Shown here: positions 15,081-22,712 of the stretch, in pieces
Layout of the letters: every line of letters starts with the position of its first letter
Position numbering within the stretch: position 1 is the first letter of the stretch
Assembly: GCA_023386495.1 (NCBI GenBank)
Contig: JAEWJS010000101.1
Location: 1-23,650, forward strand
Source: Bacillota bacterium
GTDB taxonomy: Bacteria; Bacillota; Bacilli; Paenibacillales; Paenibacillaceae
Length of the DNA stretch: 23,650 bases
Direction: 5' to 3'
Made by a program: the position numbers and the translations under genes
The notes under the pieces: generated by a model
The model's database searches: none
What the model was told of the DNA's origin: nothing
The model's input: the letters and a program-made list of their open reading frames with translations, nothing else

Positions 15081-15596
15081 ATCCCGTTGTCGGGCCGCCG
15101 CACCTTTCTTCGCGCCCGTCGGCTTGACCGGCTCGTCTTCGCCTCGGATTGCCGCGAGTACCTTGTCCGTGTGGCCCTTCAGCTTAATGTTGCGCCACTC
15201 GCGGATCAGTTTGCCTTTCTCGTCGATGAGGAACGTTGAGCGCACGATCCCCATATACTCGCGTCCGTACAGCTTTTTCAGCTGCCATACGCCGTACTTC
15301 TGACACACCTTATGCTTAGGATCGGACAACAGGACGAACGGAAGGCTGTATTTCTCCGCGAATCGAACGTGGCTGTCCGTCTCGTCCGTGCTCACGCCGA
15401 GGACGACCGCGTTGTTCGCCAGCACGTCCATATGTATGTCGCGCCACTCGCATGCCTGCTGCGTGCAGGTCGGCGTCATGTCATGCGGGTAGAAATAGAG
15501 GACCACCTTCTGTCCCCGGTAATCGCTCAGCTTCACGTCCCCATCGGCAGACGGCAGCGTGAAGTCCGGCGCCTTGCGGCCAAGTTCAATTGCCAT
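15057..15596 (-). CDS. bcp: BCP/PrxQ-type peroxiredoxin (thiol peroxidase)
   Basis: Reduces hydrogen peroxide and organic hydroperoxides with electrons from thioredoxin; cytosolic. The peroxidatic site is TPTCTQQAC with C44 as the attacking cysteine and C49 as the likely resolving cysteine five residues on, the BCP helix arrangement. The usual motif is TPGCT, so G is replaced by T. The fold is complete (KAPDFTLPSADG, VVLYFYPHDMT, GVSTDETDSH, RSTFLIDEKGKL). The protein has 179 aa, about 25 more than usual, because of a basic tail that ends DTKPKPKS. The Lys-Pro repeat continues in frame past the TAG stop. The ATG at 15596 has AGGAGG 8 nt upstream. It follows the ABC permease by 49 bp without a visible terminator, so it may belong to that operon. 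Confidence 0.95.
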   Translation of the reverse strand: MAIELGRKAPDFTLPSADGDVKLSDYRGQKVVLYFYPHDMTPTCTQQACEWRDIHMDVLANNAVVLGVSTDETDSHVRFAEKYSLPFVLLSDPKHKVCQKYGVWQLKKLYGREYMGIVRSTFLIDEKGKLIREWRNIKLKGHTDKVLAAIRGEDEPVKPTGAKKGAAARQRDTKPKPKS

Positions 15597-15645
15597 AATC
15601 GATTCCTCCTCTCGTTAGTAACGGTGTAAGTGCACCCACCCCACC

Positions 15646-16437
15646 CTAGGAACCGGCGCCGCGATAGCGCTTGACGCCGTGGTTCCAGACCAAGAGGCCG
15701 ATGCCGGCGAACACCAGGCCCACGACTGGCGTCAGGAACGCCATGCGGATATCGCTGGAATCGCTGCGTTCGAGGAAATAGGCAGCCGGGTAGACGCCGA
15801 CGAACGCAAACGGCAGCACCCACGTAAGCACGAAGCGCATCGCCTTATTATAGATGTTGACCGGATAGCGGCCGTAGTTCTGGATGTTATACATCAGCGG
15901 CAGTATGCCCGTCGGCGCGTCCGAATAGAACGCGATCGCCGTCAAGGATACGTAAATGCCGAAGTAGACCAGCACCGATCCCGCGATCAGCAGCAGCAGG
16001 ACGAGGATATCCACCACGCCATACGTCATCCCCATCTGCACGGAGGTGATCGCCATGATGATGCCGCCGACGACGGCGCCGAACAGGGACGGCGGGTCCA
16101 TGTTCTCGAGCAGCACCTGGAACAGGTTATGCGCCGGACGCGTCAGGACGCGGTCCATCTCGCCCTTGACGATATAGCGTTCGCTGAAATTCCACAAGTT
16201 GAAGAAGCAGCTGAAAATGCCGAACGGCACCATGAAGAAGCCGTAGACGAACACGACCTCCGCCTCCGTCCACCCGCCCAAGCTAGGCGTATGCTGGAAG
16301 GCGATCAGAATGACGATGAGGTTCATGGCCTGGAACATTAAGTCCGATAACACTTCGATCCAAAAATCGGCGCGATACGTCAATCGCGTCTTCGCGTAGT
16401 TCTTCAAGTACTCCCAGAACAGATTGCTATAGAACAT
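15646..16437 (-). CDS. ABC-2 family exporter permease (second permease)
   Basis: Integral membrane subunit (263 aa) of an ABC-2 type exporter, of the group represented by COG3694. About six hydrophobic segments are visible, for example AMNLIVILIAF, EVVFVYGFFMVPFGIFSCFF, VVDILVLLLLIAGSVLVYFG, FVLTWVLPFAFVGVYPAAYF and VVGLVFAGIGLLVW. The conserved coupling-type stretch VKGEMDRVLTRPAHNLFQ follows the second segment. The ATG at 16437 lies 6 bp after the stop of the first permease, with a GGGGGG ribosome site inside that gene's end. It forms a complex with the two upstream products. The substrate is unknown; related systems are annotated only as multidrug or polysaccharide exporters. Confidence 0.88.
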   Translation of the reverse strand: MFYSNLFWEYLKNYAKTRLTYRADFWIEVLSDLMFQAMNLIVILIAFQHTPSLGGWTEAEVVFVYGFFMVPFGIFSCFFNLWNFSERYIVKGEMDRVLTRPAHNLFQVLLENMDPPSLFGAVVGGIIMAITSVQMGMTYGVVDILVLLLLIAGSVLVYFGIYVSLTAIAFYSDAPTGILPLMYNIQNYGRYPVNIYNKAMRFVLTWVLPFAFVGVYPAAYFLERSDSSDIRMAFLTPVVGLVFAGIGLLVWNHGVKRYRGAGS

Positions 16438-16443
16438 CTTCGG

Positions 16444-17238
16444 TTAACCCCCCTGCACGAACAGCCGATGCCGGGCCGCCCGCCATAACAGCCAGATCGG
16501 CACAATCAACAAGACGAACCAGACCGCCTGCAGCCCCAGCGCCGATATGGCCGCTTCGCCCGAGCTGCGTCCCGTGAACACGGAGCTCGGCAGATAAGCG
16601 ATCGCTTGGAACGGCAGCCATTGCACGATCGCGTCCAGCCAGCCTGGGAAGAGCGCGATCGGAATGACCACGCCTGAGAACAAGTCGACGAACACGCGCT
16701 TCATCCGCATCATGCCCTCGATATTCTCGATGAAGAATGCCGCGAGCCCCGTCAGGATATTGATCTGCGAGTTAATAAGGAAGCTCAGGAACAGCATGGC
16801 CCCGTAGAGCAGCCACACCTTCGGCTCCGTCGGGAGCACCACGGGGAAGATCAGGCATACGATGACCATCCCCGGCACCATGAACAGCAGCAGTCGGAAA
16901 ATACCCTCGCCGAACCCCTGCATCATCTTCACGATGAGATAGACATACGGACGAATGAACTGGATCGCTACGCTCCCGTCACGGATCTCATTCGCGATCT
17001 CGCGGTCCAAGTTATTGAAGTAAAAAGCGCGCGCCATCCACGACACCGCTACATACGTGGTCATCTGCGCAAGCGTGAATCCGCCAATCGTATCCTGATC
17101 GCCGAAGATCGCCCGCCAGAAGAAATAATACGCACCGATATTAATGGCATAAATGACGATACCGCTGTAATAATTAACCCGGTAAGCCAGCATCATCAGG
17201 AATCGGATCCGGATGAGGTCGACATATGCGCTAAGCAT
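16444..17238 (-). CDS. ABC-2 family exporter permease (first permease)
   Basis: Integral membrane subunit (264 aa) of the same exporter, of the COG4587 type. About six membrane segments are visible, such as YSGIVIYAINIGAYYFFW, LLLFMVPGMVIVCLIFPVV, VWLLYGAMLFLSFLI and AVWFVLLIVPIWLLW. A cytosolic motif, IANEIRDGSVAIQFIRPYVY, parallels the one in the partner permease. The ATG at 17238 overlaps the end of the ATPase gene by 8 bp, indicating coupled translation. The two permeases would form a heterodimer with the ATPase encoded upstream. No substrate can be inferred. Confidence 0.88.
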   Translation of the reverse strand: MLSAYVDLIRIRFLMMLAYRVNYYSGIVIYAINIGAYYFFWRAIFGDQDTIGGFTLAQMTTYVAVSWMARAFYFNNLDREIANEIRDGSVAIQFIRPYVYLIVKMMQGFGEGIFRLLLFMVPGMVIVCLIFPVVLPTEPKVWLLYGAMLFLSFLINSQINILTGLAAFFIENIEGMMRMKRVFVDLFSGVVIPIALFPGWLDAIVQWLPFQAIAYLPSSVFTGRSSGEAAISALGLQAVWFVLLIVPIWLLWRAARHRLFVQGG

Positions 17239-18346
17239 GGCCCACCTTCTCCTTCTCTTGTTCCCCTACCGCGGCGCCTCCCTCGTTCGTACCGGCGCCG
17301 TTACCGGACGCGTTCGGATCCGCTAATCGCTCTGGATTGGCTGCAGATCCTGACCGGTAGATCTCACGCACGATCTCGTCCGTATTCGTCTCAAGAATCT
17401 TGATATCGCGAATGTCGCTGTTGCCTCCCACCACGCGGGATAGCGCATCCGAGACGTTGATCTCGAGCGGCACCCACATGCTGGCCGTCATATCGTCGCC
17501 GATCGTCCATTCAATGCCCGGCATGTCCGACGTTCGGTCGCGGAGCGCCGCTCCGTTCGGCCGTCCGCCGAATTGCAGCCGAATCTCTCGGCCCTTGCTC
17601 CAGCGCGTCTTCAACTCGTCCAAGCCGCCGTCATAAATAATTCGGCCATCGTCCAGCATGATGACGCGTGAACAGAGGGCTTCGATATCCTGCAGGTCAT
17701 GCGTCGTGAGCAGGATCGTTGTCCCCTGCTCGCGGTTCAACTGCTTCAAGAACTCGCGAATTTCCGTCTTCACGACAATATCAAGGCCGATTGTCGGCTC
17801 ATCGAGGAACAGAATCGACGGATTATGCAGCAGCGAGGCAACAAGCTCGCAGCGCATGCGCTGGCCCAAGCTCAATTTGCGTACGGGCCGGTTCAGGAGC
17901 TCGCCCAGTTGCAGGCGTTCGACGAGATCATCCAGCCTTCTTCGATAATCATTCTCCGGCACGCGGTACACTTTGCGCAGCAGCTGGAACGACTCGATCA
18001 CGCCGATATCCCACCATAATTGGCTGCGTTGACCGAATACGACACCGATCTCGCGGACGAACTTCTCCCGCTCTTCATACGGGACATAGCCGTTGACGCG
18101 GACAGTGCCGGATGTTGGCACCAGTATGCCTGTCAGCATTTTGATCGTTGTCGATTTCCCCGCACCGTTCTCGCCGATATAACCGCAGATTTCGCCGCTC
18201 GGAATCGTGAACGTAATATCCTTAACGGCAGCAACCTCTGTATATTCCCTTCGGAACAGATCCTTCATGGCACCGCCGAGGCCTTCTCGGTTTTTCTGCA
18301 CCTTAAATTGTTTGCGCAGCAGTTCAACCTCTATAGCAGGCTGCAT
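17231..18346 (-). CDS. ABC exporter ATP-binding subunit (COG4586 type)
   Basis: Energises export by the two ABC-2 permeases encoded downstream. I use the ATG at 18346 (371 aa, MQPAIEVE), with AAGGGAGGGG 8 nt upstream. The longer ATG at 18373 lies inside a perfect palindrome and would make the ribosome site coding. Visible motifs are Walker A GENGAGKST (58-66), Q-loop Q106, signature LSLGQ (158-162), Walker B ILFLDE (178-183) and switch H216. The typical COG4586 N-terminal insertion before the core is present (FRREYTEVAAVKD). The C-terminal ~35 residues are low-complexity, Gly/Asn/Glu-rich, and follow an accessory domain. It is the first gene of an operon with tightly overlapping junctions. 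Confidence 0.93.
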   Translation of the reverse strand: MQPAIEVELLRKQFKVQKNREGLGGAMKDLFRREYTEVAAVKDITFTIPSGEICGYIGENGAGKSTTIKMLTGILVPTSGTVRVNGYVPYEEREKFVREIGVVFGQRSQLWWDIGVIESFQLLRKVYRVPENDYRRRLDDLVERLQLGELLNRPVRKLSLGQRMRCELVASLLHNPSILFLDEPTIGLDIVVKTEIREFLKQLNREQGTTILLTTHDLQDIEALCSRVIMLDDGRIIYDGGLDELKTRWSKGREIRLQFGGRPNGAALRDRTSDMPGIEWTIGDDMTASMWVPLEINVSDALSRVVGGNSDIRDIKILETNTDEIVREIYRSGSAANPERLADPNASGNGAGTNEGGAAVGEQEKEKVGHA

Positions 18347-18368
18347 CCATAATTCCCCTCCCTTGCTC

Positions 18369-18388
18369 GACATTTCCCGGGAAATGTC
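18369..18388. promoter_or_regulatory. Perfect 20-bp palindrome, candidate operator of the ABC operon
   Basis: The 20 bases are an exact inverted repeat without a loop (half-site GACATTTCCC). It sits between the predicted -10 box (18408-18413) and the ribosome binding site of the ABC ATPase gene, at about +13 to +32 of the transcript. Position and symmetry suit a dimeric repressor. The regulator is not identifiable here. Confidence 0.6.
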
Positions 18389-18407
18389 CCTTGGTTTTCC
18401 GACAACT

Positions 18408-18438
18408 AGTATACCACTTGTAAGACAAGCCCTGACAA
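18408..18438 (-). promoter_or_regulatory. Extended -10 promoter of the ABC exporter operon
   Basis: On the minus strand TGGTATACT is an extended -10 element (hexamer 18408-18413). A TTGTCA -35-like hexamer lies at 18433-18438 with a long 19-bp spacer. The spacer holds a small inverted repeat CTTGT-AAG-ACAAG (18417-18429), a second possible operator half-pair. Confidence 0.6.
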
Positions 18439-18628
18439 TTTATAATTTTAAAGTCTGCTTAATCCGTTGGCTAATAAGCATGGAGCAGCGCTGCGGGGTT
18501 TACACGGCGTCGAATCATGAATGCTGCGCTCCCCGATCGGCCGTCGCTCTTGAACTTTTCATTTGCATTTTAAGGTATGTTTAAGCACGCTCGATTACAA
18601 TAGTAATGATTTTTATTTTGCCCGATGA

Positions 18629-18655
18629 TGTAACGTTTGTGCCCTTCATAGCGTC
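18629..18655 (+). promoter_or_regulatory. ECF sigma (SigX/SigM-like) promoter of the LCP gene
   Basis: TGTAAC (18629-18634) followed by GTTT, then CGTC at 18652-18655, gives the -35 TGWAAC / N17 / -10 CGTC layout of Bacillus extracytoplasmic sigma factors. LCP genes are known targets of cell-envelope stress sigma factors in B. subtilis. The predicted leader is about 110 nt. The match was made by eye. Confidence 0.6.
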
Positions 18656-18774
18656 TGATCCATTGGGAACCGCTCGCAAGCCGCGCATAACCATACATAA
18701 TCCGTATGGAAGGGAATGCGGAGCCGTCATAGTAACGACAGAATTGCTATTCTTGGAGAGGTGATGAGGCCCGG

Positions 18775-20397
18775 ATGGAACCGCGAGGATCACGGCGCAG
18801 CAGGCCGTGGAAGAACTGGAGCTGGAACAGAATCAAAGATTGGAAGCACTGGACCTGGAAGGGCTGGACGGCATTCTCCGTCTCCTTCATACTCGTCATC
18901 GTGCTGGCATATGCGGCCTATCAGGCTGTCGGCATCTATAACGCGCTCGATAATTTCGAGAAGTCCGAGCCCGAATCCCGCTTCAAGGATGTCGTCGACG
19001 TGACGGCGGAGAAGCCGCCGGAATGGGAAGGGAAGGAACGCGTCAACATCGTGCTGTTAGGCGGCGATGCGCGCGGCTTGGATAAAGGGCAGGTCGCCCG
19101 TTCGGACTCGATGCTGGTCGTCTCGGTCGATCCCGTGACCAAGCGAGCGCATCTGCTGTCCATCCTTCGCGACACCTACACCGATATACCGGGACATCAC
19201 CGCAACCGGATCAATACCGCCATTACGCTGGGCGGACCGCCGCTGGCGATGAAGACGATCGGCGAACTGCTCGGCTTGCAGATTCATTACTTCGTCTACG
19301 CGGACTTCGAGGGCTTCAAGGCGCTCGTCGACGCGATCGGCGGCGTGGATTACGATGTCGAGAAACGGATGAAATATACGGACAATGCCGACGGCAATCG
19401 TTACGATATCGACCTGCAGAAGGGCTATCAGCACCTCAACGGCGACCAGGCGCTGCAGTATGTACGCTTCCGTCACGACGCCATGTCGGACTTCACGCGC
19501 ACGGAGCGTCAGCGGAACTTCATGAAGGCCGTCGTAAAGAAGCTGCAGTCGACGTGGAACCTCGTGCGGATGAAGGAAATTCTGGAGAGCATACAGCCGC
19601 ATATCGAGACGAACATGAAGGTGTCCGACATGATGAAGCTCGGTCAGCTCGGGCTAAAAATCCAGATGGCAGGCTCCGCGCAGGTGCCGCCGATGGAGCT
19701 GATCTCCGACGAGCGTGTAGGAGGCGCATCCGTGCTCGGCGTACGCGACAAGGACGCGCTGCGCAAGTACGTGCAGGACGTGCTGGCGGCGACTTCGGCT
19801 GATCCTGCGCCGGAGATCGAGGTCAAGCAGCCGGCGCGCAGCAATTCGGACCAGCCGAGCCGTCCGGCGAAGAACGATGACCCGCCTGCCAAGGCGCCTG
19901 AGCAAGAGACCCCGCCGCCGGCTGACGACAGCCAGAGCGGAGGCAGCACGAAGGGCTCCGGCGGACAGAGCACCGAGAAGCCTGCCCAAGGCGGCTCCAA
20001 CGGCACGGAGACGCCTATCGCGCCTGCTACGCCTGAATCGCCTTCGACACCGACACCGACCATACCTGAGGGCGGAACAGAATCGCCCGCGCAGGAAGGC
20101 GGCGCGAACAGCGAAAGCTCGAATGGCGGCGATGCGAACGACGAAGGCACGAATGATGCCGGCTTACCGGCGGAGGAAGGGGTCTTAGACCCCCTCGCCC
20201 CGACTGAGCCGACGAAGCCTGCCGATCCGGCCAGCACCGTGAAGCCTCCTGCATCAGGCGCATCCACTGGCGCAGCGGCAGGCGCGGCAGGCGGCGCAGA
20301 CAGCTCCGATACTGGCGGCGCGTCGACGAATAATGGCAGCGCAGGTTCATCCAATGCAGCTGCCGATCCAACCCAACCGGAACAGCCTGCAGCCTAG
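18775..20397 (+). CDS. LytR-CpsA-Psr (LCP) family cell-wall glycopolymer ligase
   Basis: Attaches teichoic-acid-type or other anionic polymers from lipid carriers to peptidoglycan, on the outer face of the membrane. The 540 aa exceed the usual 300-400. A Trp- and Lys/Arg-rich cytosolic N-terminus (seven Trp in residues 12-31) precedes one membrane segment (about 31-53). The LCP domain covers about 88-260 with intact active-site motifs: ARSDSMLVVSVD (R109, D111), LRDTY (R132), YVRFRHD (R231, R233, D235) and RTERQRNF (R242, R245-R247). Residues 341-540 are a low-complexity Pro/Ser/Thr/Gly/Ala/Glu tail without hydrophobic segments, probably spanning the wall. The ATG at 18775 is preceded by GAGAGGTGAT with about 11 nt spacing, and there is no in-frame start just upstream. 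It is transcribed away from the ABC operon. Confidence 0.92.
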   Translation: MEPRGSRRSRPWKNWSWNRIKDWKHWTWKGWTAFSVSFILVIVLAYAAYQAVGIYNALDNFEKSEPESRFKDVVDVTAEKPPEWEGKERVNIVLLGGDARGLDKGQVARSDSMLVVSVDPVTKRAHLLSILRDTYTDIPGHHRNRINTAITLGGPPLAMKTIGELLGLQIHYFVYADFEGFKALVDAIGGVDYDVEKRMKYTDNADGNRYDIDLQKGYQHLNGDQALQYVRFRHDAMSDFTRTERQRNFMKAVVKKLQSTWNLVRMKEILESIQPHIETNMKVSDMMKLGQLGLKIQMAGSAQVPPMELISDERVGGASVLGVRDKDALRKYVQDVLAATSADPAPEIEVKQPARSNSDQPSRPAKNDDPPAKAPEQETPPPADDSQSGGSTKGSGGQSTEKPAQGGSNGTETPIAPATPESPSTPTPTIPEGGTESPAQEGGANSESSNGGDANDEGTNDAGLPAEEGVLDPLAPTEPTKPADPASTVKPPASGASTGAAAGAAGGADSSDTGGASTNNGSAGSSNAAADPTQPEQPAA

Positions 20398-20434
20398 CGC
20401 GCCGGTTGCCGCGATTCGCATAATAAGCTATCTT

Positions 20435-20472
20435 GAGAAGGTGACCCTGCATTCGAACGGGGTCACCTTCTC
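20435..20472 (+). terminator. Strong hairpin between the LCP gene and hemL
   Basis: A perfect 13-bp inverted repeat (20435-20447 and 20460-20472, 12-nt loop) lies 37 bp past the LCP stop codon and 37 bp before hemL. The following bases (CTATTCC) are T-poor, so it may be a weak terminator, a processing site or a partial attenuator for hemL. No separate hemL promoter was seen after it. Confidence 0.55.
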
Positions 20473-20508
20473 CTATTCCAACGAGACGAAAGGCAGGCAT
20501 CGCCTATT

Positions 20509-21843
20509 ATGTGTCCTCAACCACAAGCAAGAACGCAATCCGAGCTTCTCTATCAAGAAGCGCTTCAACATATCGTCGGCGGGGTTAACAGCCCTTCCCG
20601 CTCGTTCAAGGCGGTCGGCGGCGGCGCTCCCGTATTCATGAAGCGCGCCAAGGGCGCCTACTTCTGGGATGTCGACGGCAACCGCTATATCGATTACTTG
20701 GCCGCCTACGGCCCTATCATAGCAGGCCACGCGCATCCGCATATTACGGCTGCGATCGTAAGCGCGGCCGAGAACGGCACGCTCTACGGCACGCCGACCG
20801 AGCTGGAGATCACGCTCGCGAGGATGCTTAAGGAAGCGATCCCCTCGATGGACAAGGTTCGGTTCGTGAACTCGGGCACCGAGGCTGTCATGACGACCAT
20901 TCGTGTCGCACGCGCCTATACGGGACGCACGAAGATCATCAAGTTCGCCGGCTGTTACCACGGCCACTCCGATCTCGTGCTCGTCGCGGCAGGCTCCGGC
21001 CCTTCGACGCTCGGCATTCCGGACAGCGCCGGCATCCCGACGAGCATCGCCCAGGAAGTCATCACCGTCCCCTTCAACGATCCGGCAAGCCTGAAAGCCG
21101 CGCTTGAGCGCTGGGGCGACGATGTAGCGGCCGTCATGGTCGAGCCGATCGTCGGCAACTTCGGCATGGTCATGCCGGCACCTGGGTTCCTCGAGGAGCT
21201 CTGCAGGCTGACGAGAGCGAACGGCTCGCTTGTCATCTATGATGAGGTCATCAGCGCCTTCCGCTTTCACTACGGCGCGGCGCAGACCTATGCGGCCTTC
21301 CCAGCCCACGCTTCGATCGAGCCGGATCTAACCGCCCTCGGCAAAATTATCGGCGGCGGCCTCCCGATCGGCGCTTACGGCGGCCGCAAGTCGATCATGG
21401 AACAGGTTGCGCCGCTCGGTCCCGCCTACCAAGCCGGAACGATGGCCGGCAATCCCGCATCGATCGCAGCCGGCATCGCTTGCCTGGAGGTGCTTCGCGA
21501 TCCGGGGCTATACGATCGACTGGACGCGCTGGCTGCTCGGCTAGCCGCTGGCCTGCAGGATGCCGCCGACAAGCAAGGCATTCCGCTGACGATCAATCGC
21601 ATACGCGGCGCCTTCTCGACGCACTTCTGCCAGCATCCGATTACGAACTACGAGGAAGCGCAGGATACCGACGGCGAGCTGTTCGCTTCGTTCTTCCGTC
21701 ATATGCTGAACCGCGGCATCTGCCTCGCGCCATCCAAGTACGAGGCTTGGTTCCTTACCGCGGCTCACACGGAGCAGGACATCGAGACGACGATAACCGC
21801 AGCTCGCGAATCGTTCAAGGAGATGGCGTGTACTATCCGCTAA
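20509..21843 (+). CDS. hemL: Glutamate-1-semialdehyde 2,1-aminomutase (GsaB/HemL)
   Basis: PLP-dependent enzyme that converts glutamate-1-semialdehyde to 5-aminolevulinate, the first committed precursor of heme and siroheme; cytosolic. The 444 aa are slightly longer than typical (about 430). Class-III aminotransferase motifs include GGVNSPSRSF (24-33), VNSGTEAVM (120-128), CYHGHSDL (149-156), DEVISAFRFHYG (D245) and the Schiff-base lysine K279 in ALGKIIGGGLPIG. The DEVxxAFRFxYG form resembles GsaB, the second HemL paralogue of Bacillus, more than the hem-operon HemL. The ATG at 20509 has only a weak AAAGGCAGG site 11 nt upstream. It follows the LCP gene with a hairpin between, and ends at a bidirectional-looking terminator. 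Confidence 0.95.
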   Translation: MCPQPQARTQSELLYQEALQHIVGGVNSPSRSFKAVGGGAPVFMKRAKGAYFWDVDGNRYIDYLAAYGPIIAGHAHPHITAAIVSAAENGTLYGTPTELEITLARMLKEAIPSMDKVRFVNSGTEAVMTTIRVARAYTGRTKIIKFAGCYHGHSDLVLVAAGSGPSTLGIPDSAGIPTSIAQEVITVPFNDPASLKAALERWGDDVAAVMVEPIVGNFGMVMPAPGFLEELCRLTRANGSLVIYDEVISAFRFHYGAAQTYAAFPAHASIEPDLTALGKIIGGGLPIGAYGGRKSIMEQVAPLGPAYQAGTMAGNPASIAAGIACLEVLRDPGLYDRLDALAARLAAGLQDAADKQGIPLTINRIRGAFSTHFCQHPITNYEEAQDTDGELFASFFRHMLNRGICLAPSKYEAWFLTAAHTEQDIETTITAARESFKEMACTIR

Positions 21844-21855
21844 CCCATCAGCACA

Positions 21856-21911
21856 AAGAAGCCTTGCAGCGAACCGTCATCGACGGTCAGCCTGCAAGGC
21901 TTCTTGTTTAA
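21856..21911 (+). terminator. Terminator between convergent hemL and ABC permease genes
   Basis: A perfect 14-bp stem (21856-21869 with 21892-21905) contains a second inner stem ACCGT/ACGGT. On the plus strand it ends TTCTTGTTT. On the minus strand the stem ends TTCTTTG, so it probably serves both converging transcription units. Confidence 0.88.
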
Positions 21912-21932
21912 CATCGTATACCATTCGTCACG

Positions 21933-22712
21933 TTAAGCGGCGACATCCCGCTTGTTGAAGACGAACCAAGAGAGCGCAATGAAGAAGAGATAATAGACGG
22001 CAAGCACGGCTAGCGAGAAACCGAGCGTCACGCCCTCGATCAGCGGCGTGCCGTTCAGATGCTGCGTCAAATTCATGTGCACGAAGATCACGTACTTCGG
22101 CCACTCGTAATCGAACACGCTCAGAATGCCTGCCAGCGTCGATCCCCCGAGCAGCAAGAAGATCGACAGCCCGATCGCAAGTCCGCCGGAGCGGAACACC
22201 GTTGAGATCATGAACGACATCGTCACGACCATCAGCAGCTCCACCAGCTTGTAGCCGTAGAAGGTCAGCATGAATTGCAGCGGGCCCTCGTCCCTGCCAG
22301 GGAAGCTGTACGAGGCGTCCGTGCCGAACACGATGAGATTCAGCAGCAGCGTGAACACGAACAGCACGGCCGTGAAGAACGCGGCGAACAGCAGCAGCGA
22401 GATGTACTTCGACAACAAAATTTTCGATCGCGTCCACGGCCGAATGAGCAGCAGCTTGATCGTGCCCGTCGAGAACTCGCCGGCCACGCTCTCGGCCGAT
22501 ACGACAACCGCGAAGACGGTGACGAACACGATCAGGAAGGATGCCTCCATCTGCATCACGTCCCACATCGAAGGCTCCACGGTCTCGAACGCCATCAGCA
22601 GGAACGTGAACGCTGCTGCCAGCAGCAGCAGAATGCCCAGCATGATCCACGTCCGCACGCGGCGGTAGATCTTCATGTTCTCGTTCAAGACGAGCTGCAT
22701 GTAATCAAACAA
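21933..22712 (-). CDS. ABC-2 type permease (BcrB-like)
   Basis: Membrane subunit of an ABC exporter, partner of the upstream ATPase. About six membrane segments are visible: IMLGILLLLAAAFTFLLMAF, FLIVFVTVFAVVVSAES, LLLFAAFFTAVLFVFTLLLN, VVTMSFMISTVF, GLSIFLLLGGSTLAGIL and LAVLAVYYLFFIALSWFVF. The conserved loop ESVAGEFSTGTIKLLLIRPWTR after the second segment is typical of ABC-2 permeases of peptide or lantibiotic immunity and drug exporters. Start choice is ambiguous. GTG at 22721 abuts GGAGG with no spacing, while in-frame TTG at 22712 has 8 nt spacing and gives 259 aa. I take TTG. The start overlaps the ATPase gene end, so translation is coupled. The substrate is unknown. Confidence 0.85.
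   Translation of the reverse strand: MFDYMQLVLNENMKIYRRVRTWIMLGILLLLAAAFTFLLMAFETVEPSMWDVMQMEASFLIVFVTVFAVVVSAESVAGEFSTGTIKLLLIRPWTRSKILLSKYISLLLFAAFFTAVLFVFTLLLNLIVFGTDASYSFPGRDEGPLQFMLTFYGYKLVELLMVVTMSFMISTVFRSGGLAIGLSIFLLLGGSTLAGILSVFDYEWPKYVIFVHMNLTQHLNGTPLIEGVTLGFSLAVLAVYYLFFIALSWFVFNKRDVAA

Larger units (their letters stand above)
18389..18774. other. Divergent intergenic region, no gene seen
   Basis: This gap separates the minus-strand ABC operon from the plus-strand LCP gene. It contains the ABC promoter on the left, an ECF-sigma-like promoter at 18629-18655, and an imperfect GC-rich dyad around 18482-18530 (GGAGC-AGC against GCTGCGCTCC). A hairpin-forming CCATAC/GTATGG repeat lies at 18691-18709 in the LCP leader. 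Local base composition is more AT-rich than the genes. The only open frame of note (minus, ending near 18581) overlaps the LCP start and has no family resemblance. Confidence 0.6.

Noticed and set aside
18581..18793. 70-codon minus-strand frame in the divergent region
   Set aside because: It overlaps the LCP start codon and the predicted leader, has no good ribosome site and resembles no family I know.
19644..20354. Minus-strand frame opposite the LCP tail, Pro/Ala/Ser-rich
   Set aside because: It mirrors the low-complexity tail on the other strand. It has no ribosome site or domain, whereas the plus-strand frame is continuous with an intact LCP domain.
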